Shown: one piece after another, positions 57,184 through 64,000 of the stretch
Position numbering within the stretch: position 1 is the stretch's first letter
Layout: the number at the start of each line of letters is the position of its first letter
NCBI RefSeq assembly: GCF_023065955.2
Contig: NW_026622841.1
Location: forward strand, 17,928,501-17,992,500
Direction: 5' to 3'
From: Ursus arctos
Taxonomy: Eukaryota > Chordata > Mammalia > Carnivora > Ursidae
DNA length: 64,000 nt
The notes under the pieces: generated by a model
The model's input: the letters and a program-made list of their open reading frames with translations, nothing else
What the model was told of the DNA's origin: nothing
Database searches by the model: none
Made by a program: the position numbers and the translations under genes

Positions 57184-57378
57184 GGGGGCACATGGGTGGC
57201 TCAGTCAACTAAGTGTCTGCCTTTGGCTCGGGTCACGATCCTGGGGTCCTGGGATCAAGCCCCACATGGGGCTCCCTGCTCGGTGGGGAGCCTGCTTCTC
57301 CCTCTCCCTCTCCCGCTCCCCCTGCTTACGCTCTCTCCCTCTTTCTCTCAAGTAAATAAAATCTTTAAAAAGAAAAAA
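57184..57378 (+). repeat. Can-SINE
   Basis: Full-length copy starting gggggcacatgggtggctca, ending in the AAATCTTT/A-rich tail, with a short gctgattt duplication. Confidence 0.92.
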
Positions 57379-57779
57379 CCCAGCTGATTTTGATGCTAAT
57401 GTGTAAAGCAGACAAGTAAGTGATTTAAAAAAAAAAAAATCTGAATCTGTATTGAAAGCAGAGATCGAGGGATACTAAGAAATGTTATATATCTAACATA
57501 CACACACACACATATACACATGTGCACATGTGCTTCTATAAATATCAACACTGAGTCCTAAAATAGAATATAGGAAAAATATGTATTTAACAAATAATAA
57601 CATTTTACAAAATAATTATTTAGGTGTCATATTTCTAACGCATGATCTAAATAATTTTTTATCTCCTAAGTACAGTATAAAGAACTGGTTTATCACCTAA
57701 GAATATTTTGGTAGGAAAAATTAAACAAAAATTTTATTCTTGATTATGGAAAGGATATCCTACTGAATAAAAATCTTTA

Positions 57780-57989
57780 GGGATGCCTGGATGGCTCAGT
57801 CAGTTAAGCATCTGCCTCTGGCTCAGGTCATGATCCCAGGGTCTTGGGATCGAGTCCTTCATCAGGCTCCTTGCTCAGTGGGGAGCCTGCTTCTCCCTCT
57901 GCCTGCTGCTCCCCCTGCTGTGTGCTCACGCGTGTGTGCCTTCTCTCTCTCTCTCTCTAACAAATGGATAAATAAAATCTTAAAAAAAT
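57780..57989 (+). repeat. Can-SINE
   Basis: Full-length copy starting gggatgcctggatggctcag, with a CT run and AATAAAATCTT end. It has the same orientation as the SINE 400 bp away. Confidence 0.92.
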
Positions 57990-58063
57990 ATATTTTAAAA
58001 TTAGTTAAGGGAAAATCCACCATTTACTGTAAGAATATATGGTTTTAATTTAATGATTTTAAC

Positions 58064-58389
58064 TACAGCTGACCCCTGAACAACACAGAGGTGAGGGGCA
58101 CTGAGTGCCCCTCTCCCACATGCAGAAGAAAATCTGAGTGTACCTTTTGACTTTCCAGAAACTTAACTACTAACAGCCTATTGTTGACCAGAAGTCTTAG
58201 CAGTAACATAGAGTTGATTAACACATATTTTGTATATGTATTAGATAGTGTATTCTTACAATAAAGAAAGATAGAAAAAAGAAAATGGTAAGGAAAATAT
58301 TTTTACAGGACTATACCGTATTGAAAAAAAAATCCACATATAAACTGACACACACAGTTCAAACTGGTGCCATTCAAGGGTCAACTGTA
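58064..58389. repeat. Short DNA transposon with terminal inverted repeats
   Basis: The left end tacagctgacccctgaac and the right end, whose reverse complement reads tacagttgacccttgaa, are terminal inverted repeats of about 17 bp beginning with TA. The interior has no coding capacity. The TA edge suggests a Tc1/mariner-like origin, but I cannot assign the family. Confidence 0.8.
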
Positions 58390-59239
58390 TTAGGAAAAAG
58401 GAAAGGGAGGGAGGAAGAAAGGGAGACCGTCAAGAAAATGTGTAAGACTGAAATGGATATTTGGTGCCCTCTGCTGTTGTATTGTTGTTACTTAATACTA
58501 ACAGGGTAATAAGAGTTCTTTCTCAGAGACTCCATTTAAGTTAAAATTAGACAATACACTTATCTTAAATATTTGATTTTGGATAGATCTTATGACTTGG
58601 CATGGATGACAATATATTCAGAGCTGATATTATTTCACTTCCTTCCATATGTTTTCATTAACAAATATATTAAAAAGCATAAACCAAAAAGGGATATTTG
58701 AGAGGTTTTAAGGTTTAATACTATACAATAATCTATGTCACATGACATAAATAAAATGTAAATTACTCAAAAGTTAAGTATACATATTAAATATAAACAC
58801 TTAGCTCATGTCCGTTATAGAGATAATATCATCTAAAAATATTTCTACAGGCCATATCTTACTGGATAATGTTTGAATAATAATAATACCCAAATGGTAT
58901 TCATATATTAAGAGATTAGAAGATTAATATATTAATCCATAACACCAGCACAAAAGACATTAAGTTGTAACTCTTCCCAAATGGCCAAGTCACCAAAATC
59001 ACAAGACCAGGAGCCCTGGGGGCTGGGGGCTTGGACACCCCCACTACTCCATTAGACAAGTCTTTATATGACTCACTTAACGTCCCCTGCATCAATTCTG
59101 TCTCCTAAACAGGAGAGATGCTGCAAACAGTCAAGAGTTAACACAACAGTATTCCCTTCACTGGTAAAACTTGGACAATAAAACCCAGCTCATTTTATCT
59201 CAAATGAATGTTAAAGACGCATGTGAAAATAACTGAAGG

Positions 59240-59278
59240 AAAGAAAATTAAGAAAGAAACTTAGAAAGAAAGAAGGAA

Positions 59279-59350
<72 letters not shown>

Positions 59351-59430
59351 AAAGAAAGAAAGATAGATGGAGGAAGACAGGGAAGGATGGACGGAGGGAA
59401 GGAAAGAAAAGAAAGGAAAAAAAGAAACTG
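59240..59430. repeat. Polypurine (GAAA)n tract
   Basis: An almost pure purine strand of about 190 bases with an uninterrupted (GAAA) core at 59281-59350. On the minus strand it yields a 135-codon Phe/Leu/Ser-rich open frame that is an artefact. It may be hypervariable and triplex-forming. Confidence 0.95.
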
Positions 59431-59679
59431 TTGAGAAAAAAAAAAAAGCGCTCCTAGGCTAATGTATTCTCCTGGGTATGCCAAACCCTTAACACATTTG
59501 TGAATGAAAGGAAATGAGAGGTTATTCTGGGAAGTCAACTTGCTAAAAGAAAAGCTAAGACTAATAATGTCAAAATGAACCGGAGAAAAGAAAACAGCTT
59601 CAATCCACCCAGGGTCACAGTGGTGAGCAATCTCCAGTTTCAGAAATACACTCAAGATTCCAACCTGTTTTTAACCCTC

Positions 59680-60480
59680 TTCTCTGAGGCCGCCGGCTGC
59701 AGGCCTGGGCACACAGCTCCCCATGCTCTCTCTGCCTGCTTGCTGTCCCCTCCCACAGCGGCACAGTGTTTTCTCTGCCTGGGATGCTCTTCCCCACTTT
59801 GCCTTTTTTTTTTTTTTTTTAAGATTTTATTTCTCTTTATTTGAGAGCTAGAGAGTGACAGAGAGAGAGAGTGAGCAGGGGAGGAACAGTGGGAGAGGGA
59901 GAGGGAGATAATCTCCAGCAGACCATGCTGAGCACAGAGCCTGACATGAGGCTTATTTTTTTTTTTTATAATGATTTTTTATTATATTATGTTAGTCACC
60001 ATACAGTACATCCCCGGTTTTCGATGTAAGGCTCGATGATTCATTAGTTGTGTATAACACCCAGTGCACCATGCAATACGTGCCCTCCTTACTACCCATC
60101 ACCGGCCTATCCCATTCCCCCACCCCCCTCCCCTCTGTAGCCCTCAGTTTGTTTCTCATAGTCCACAGTCTCTCATGTTTCATTCCCCCTTCTGATTACC
60201 CCCCCTTTCTTTATCCCTTTCTTCCCCTACTGATCATTCTAGTTCTTATCCACTTTGCCTTTTGATCAAGCCTCCACACGAACGACTCTCTTCAGAGAAG
60301 CCTCCCCAGCACCTCACCAGGTCAGTCATCTCCGGAGGGCTCTCTCCCACTTGGTTCATACCTTAGGCGATATAAAGCTCATGACAATGAACTGCTCGCT
60401 TCTCTCCCTCATGAGAGCAGGAACCCCGCGACACCAGGACCTGCTGGGTTTGGAAGTGATTCATGCACTCTCCAGCTGCT
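59680..60480 (+). repeat. L2 fragment split by a compound insertion
   Basis: 'ctctgcctgggatgctcttc' on the left and 'cagagaagcctccccagcac' on the right are adjacent in L2. They are separated by the insertion at 59808-60249. Confidence 0.65.
59808..60249 (-). mobile_element. Compound L1 + SINE insertion with one target-site duplication
   Basis: On the minus strand, an L1 3' UTR (60249 down to about 59969) with its A run (59968-59955) is followed directly by the 3' part of a Can-SINE (59953 down to 59823) and that SINE's A tail. The whole block is flanked by ccactttgcctttt (59794-59807 and 60250-60263). No duplication separates the L1 from the SINE, and the SINE head is absent. Confidence 0.8.
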
Positions 60481-60624
60481 CTAGCTCGGGGTCCAGCTTA
60501 CAGTACACACTCCAGGTGTGCTGCATAAATGAGATCAGTCTAGCATTCAATCAAGGGTATTCAACTTGTGTGTGCTGAATACCTATTGTGATAAATACGT
60601 GAAAACATGTTGCCCATTTGACTT

Positions 60625-60770
60625 CATTACAACGTTATTACCTCCACTTTAAAGCTAAAAACAAATGGAAGCCAAGAGGTAAGCCAGTCAGTCACACGGG
60701 TCACAGAGCTAGTAGATGGTTAGGATATAGGAAAAAGTCGGGATCCTCTGGCATCTGCCAGACATTTACT
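60625..60770 (-). repeat. MIR fragment
   Basis: 'ttacctccactttaaagcta' and 'gggtcacagagctagtagat' are MIR core motifs in minus orientation. Confidence 0.65.
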
Positions 60771-60879
60771 TCTAGATATCAAGAGCTTCTCAGCATTAGT
60801 TTTGCAGAGATTCTAGAGATGGGGGTTGGGGGAGATGAATCCACTCCACATTAATCAACCCTCGAATTCTGGGTTATTC

Positions 60880-60975
60880 CCAGTGATTCAATGAACAGTT
60901 TGTGCCAGGCACTGGAAATATAAGGAGGAATATATCAAATAGTCCTCTGAGGAGCTCTTAGTCTGATACGGAGTC
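60880..60975 (-). repeat. L2 3' fragment
   Basis: 'gtttgtgccaggcactggaa' followed by 'gaggagctcttagtctgata' is an L2 3' end in minus orientation. Confidence 0.6.
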
Positions 60976-60976
60976 G

Positions 60977-61193
60977 CAGTCCTCAGCCGGAGGTGACCTA
61001 CTCCTCACCCTCAAGGGACATTTGGCACCGTCTGCAGATATCACTGTGAGTCACAACTGGGAGAGGGTGCTAATGGCATCTAGAGGACGGAGGCTGGGGA
61101 GGCTGCTAAACATGTCACAGTGGACAAGACAGAGCGCAGAACAAAGAACCATCCAGCCCCAAATGGCAACCGTGTTGAAGTGAAGAAACCCTG
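60977..61193 (+). repeat. hAT-type short DNA transposon
   Basis: Contains 'gggacatttggcaccgtctg', 'gagggtgctaatggcatcta' and the end 'gaagaaaccctg', which I recognise as a common mammalian hAT-type MITE whose exact family name I will not assert. Confidence 0.65.
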
Positions 61194-62768
61194 ACACACA
61201 GAAACGGTCATGTAAGCAAACATGTCTCCTTGCTTCCCCGTATTGGTACCAAAGAATCAGTACCGGGATGGAAATGTAAAGCAAATGCCAGAGGGTCAGA
61301 GAAGATCCGAATAACCGCTAGACCTGGCGGCATCACCTGAAAACTTCAGGACCCTCTGCGGAGACGGTGGTCACCGAACTGAGCCTCCTGGGAGCACGGA
61401 GAGTCAGCCGGGGGGTGAGTGGGAGGTAGCCAGGGGAAGGCAGGCAGAGGGGGTGGAGGAGGCACGGGTGTTCTGGGCCCAGCAACTAGCAAGTGCTACA
61501 TTTATCGAAATACAGACTGGAGAACCAAGTTACAGTGCACTGAGGAAAACTACAATCCCAATTTATGCTGACAAATCCCCTCTTTTCTCTTTTCTACACA
61601 CTCTTTCTTCACAGCCATCCACTGCCCTGAGAAAATATCACTCTCACCAAGGCTGACTACTGCTGGGTGTGAGTGTAATTACAAAAAATAAGCATCTTCA
61701 TACAAACTAAGAGAAAGATGAGTGGAAGACCTCGGAAAGACCTCTGGAAACACAGTATAGAATTCCAACCACAACCACTACAACCAATTATACTTCCTAT
61801 CTTTGGACACTGCAATCAACTGCCTCCCTGAGATGACTGCCTGATTAATATACTTCCATCCAAGGTAAACTTTAGGGCCTGAAACACCACAACTTACAAA
61901 TCATCTTATGAATGTCATATGGAGAAGTTTTTTTTGTCACTCGCTCAAAGCCCTGATTGCCAACCCTCGTTCTGGAAGATCTCACCATCCATACAGGTCA
62001 GTGATTTTCAACTTATGGTCTGCCCTGGGTGGGCGAGGGGCCTCCTAATGGATATAAAAGGATTTGAAGTCAGAGGGCAAATGAGACAATGTTAAACATG
62101 GAGCCACGATAGTAATAAAGTGAGTTACTACGGTTACGTGTGCTAATTATGCTACATGTGCTAGTTTTATATGTTACTATTTATAATTTGAAGTTTGTAG
62201 AGGACTACAGCTTTCTAGACTTTCAGTACTGAACTTAGATGTCACACAATCACAAGATGCAGAGTATTGGTACAAATATTCTACTGCATACGAATGTATG
62301 AATTAGCCATAAAAGAGATGTTTTGATATCAGCACATCATAAGTGCTGTTTTTCAACTGCTGCTATTCTTGCTTTTAAATAAGTTCCCATTAGTTTCGTT
62401 ACCTTGTTTTGTACTCTTATTTGTACTATTATTTTCCAAAAACAAGAATCAGACATGTTTGAGCCTTCTTGTTAGGTTAGATACTCAATCCCTGTTCCCC
62501 AATCAGCCTGCCAGAAGCCCTGCCCTCTCTTCTCAGAGTTCTCACTCAGTGAGAAGCAGGAAATACTGGGAAAGTGGGCTTCAGGGTCTTTTGTGCCAAT
62601 GATGGAGACCATACTTGCCCTCCCAACTCTGTGGCTGTCTCGACTCCAGCCCACTTCAGCTGAATGTGTCCTCACCTCAGAAATCTTGAGCATTAGTATC
62701 CCCACAGTGACCACAATCTTCTCTAGTTCCAGACCTTCCACCGTATCTGCTCTTCCACCTTCCAGAGC

Positions 62769-63165
62769 AGCAGTTCGCACACTGCTGCACATTTCAGTCA
62801 CCTGGGAACTTTAACATTCCCAGTGCACAGGCTGCGTGCACACCGATTCAACCACAAAGCCCATGAGAAGGAGCCAGGCAACCAGTTGGTTTTTGTTTTG
62901 TTTTGTTTTTTTTAAAGATTTTTTGTATTTATTTGACAGAGAGAGAGAGACAGCCAGCGAGAGAGGGAACACAAGCAGGGGGAGTGGGAGAGGAAGAACC
63001 AGGCTCTCAGCAGAGGAGCCTGATGCGGGGCTCGATCCCAGAACGCTGGGATCACGTCCTGAGCCGAAGGCAGTTGCTTAATGACTGCACCACCCAGGTG
63101 CCCCCAGGCACCAGTTTTTTAAAGATCCTCAGATGATTTCAATTTGCCACAGTTTGGGAACCATT
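62769..63165 (+). repeat. hAT-Charlie-type element split by a SINE
   Basis: The left part has 'cagttcgcacactgctgcac' and 'cagtcacctgggaacttt'. The right part has 'agatgatttcaatttgccac' and ends gtttgggaaccatt. The ends are degenerate inverted repeats. The SINE at 62888-63103 interrupts it. Confidence 0.7.
62888..63103 (-). repeat. Can-SINE inside hAT element
   Basis: Full-length minus-orientation copy flanked by ccaggcaaccagtt (62874-62887) and a copy with one base missing (63104-63117). Confidence 0.93.
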
Positions 63166-63218
63166 ATCATAGAGGCATTCAGTCCCTGGATACAGTTTTG
63201 TCAAAAACTATCAGCCTC

Positions 63219-63391
63219 CGTCTGCCTTCAGCTCAGGTCACGGTCCCAGCGTTCTGGGATGGAGCCCCGCATCAGGCTCCCTGCTAGACAGGAAGCCTGC
63301 TTCTCTCTCTCTCTCCCACTCCGCCTGCTTGTGTTCCCTCTCTCACTGCCTCTCTGTCAAATAAATAAATAAAATCTTAAAAAAAAAAAAC
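63219..63391 (+). repeat. 5'-truncated Can-SINE
   Basis: Starts inside the SINE head (gtctgccttcagctcaggtc), lacking roughly the first 28 bases, and ends in an A tail. It is flanked by ctatcagcctc (63208-63218 and 63392-63402), so the truncation happened at insertion. Confidence 0.9.
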
Positions 63392-63399
63392 CTATCAGC

Positions 63400-64000
63400 C
63401 TCATCCTCTTTTGCCCTCCTTCCCTAACAAGCCCAGAACCTCTGCTTAATCCTATCAATCTCTTAAAACTACATCCTCAATGTCCTTTAACCTCTGAATT
63501 ACAGGACTGCAATTGCAGTGATACAATGTACCTTCCACTTTTTCCTAGATCTTTTACTACAGCTAATTACAGCCCATTACAACTACAAATTCACAGTCAA
63601 TCCTCTTACTCATCCCTAGCTTCCCCTCCCTCTCTCTCCCCCACCTCTACCCCTCTCATCAAGTCCCTACCTAGGTTCTCACTCCCCACAGACAACCTTA
63701 CCTATAAGCTCTTGGAAAAATGTGAAGGTTTTAGGAATATTCTCTCTTCAATTCCCACCCACTACACACACAAATATATAGCCACCCAGACATCCAGTCT
63801 GCCCTCTCTGTCTTTAATTTCAGAAAATAAAGTCTTTCCTCCTCCAGGTCAAAGCCAACTGCCTTCCCTCCGCCTTTGCAATCTGCCACTCTCTCATTCC
63901 CTGGGAAGCTAGCTCCCTCAATTACCTCCTCTCTATGCTAATCTAGAATGTTCCTCTCTCTACTGGCTCTTTAACCCTAATCCACAAACATTCTCACCCC
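63400..64000 (+). repeat. L2 5'/internal region, decayed
   Basis: CT-rich sequence with 'ctcctccaggtcaaagccaa' and 'tccctctctctactggctct'-like order that matches the internal part of L2. It is truncated by the window end. The 128-codon open frame here is repeat-derived. Confidence 0.55.

Noticed and set aside
59281..59350. Regularly spaced short repeats considered as a possible CRISPR-like array
   Set aside because: Pure tetranucleotide microsatellite without spacers, in a mammalian genome.
59248..59655. Minus-strand open frame of 135 codons with a Phe/Leu/Ser-repeat tail
   Set aside because: It is the translation of the GAAA microsatellite and adjoining repeat sequence, with no recognisable domain.

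Overview
This is vertebrate nuclear DNA, almost certainly from a caniform carnivore and quite possibly a bear. It carries about two dozen tRNA-derived carnivore SINEs (Can-SINE/SINEC) with fresh target-site duplications and carnivore-type L1 3' ends, along with older mammalian MIR, L2, L1M and hAT-Charlie fossils. The bear suggestion rests only on the look of the youngest SINE subfamily (27080-27277, 46146-46347, 6674-6874). There are no operons, bacterial genes, CRISPR arrays or plasmid features.

The only protein-coding gene I can support is WDR7 (Rabconnectin-3 beta), on the minus strand. Five consecutive internal coding exons are present: 49514-50283 (770 nt), 48139-48227 (89 nt), 33038-33136 (99 nt), 30395-30513 (119 nt) and 28571-28694 (124 nt). 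All have AG/GT splice sites, the phases join without a break, and together they encode about 400 residues of the central, non-propeller part of the protein. Upstream exons lie beyond 64000 and downstream exons below 1, so the rest of the window is WDR7 intron. The 99-nt exon is phase-symmetric and could be skipped without changing frame.

Layout: 1-28570 is a large 3' intron dense in L1M and SINE copies, with a quieter low-repeat stretch at about 19000-27000. 28571-33136 holds three exons and short introns. 33137-48138 is a 15-kb intron dominated by a long, decayed L1M (about 39610-46855) that was later hit by an L1 copy and three SINEs. 48139-50283 holds the 89-nt exon and the large exon. 50284-64000 is intron with L2 fragments, SINEs, a terminal-inverted-repeat element and a large polypurine tract.

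No new biological system stands out. The most interesting signals are structural. One is a 94-bp near-perfect inverted duplication (25732-25825 / 26589-26682) whose second copy is flanked by 23-bp direct repeats. Close by, a 42-bp segment has been copied 2.4 kb away. A second inverted duplication makes a 48-bp stem with a 44-nt loop inside the old L1 (45866-46007). An L1 insertion at 40311-40793 shows both a 5' inversion and a candidate 3' transduction, and a compound L1+SINE insertion at 59808-60249 has one shared target-site duplication.
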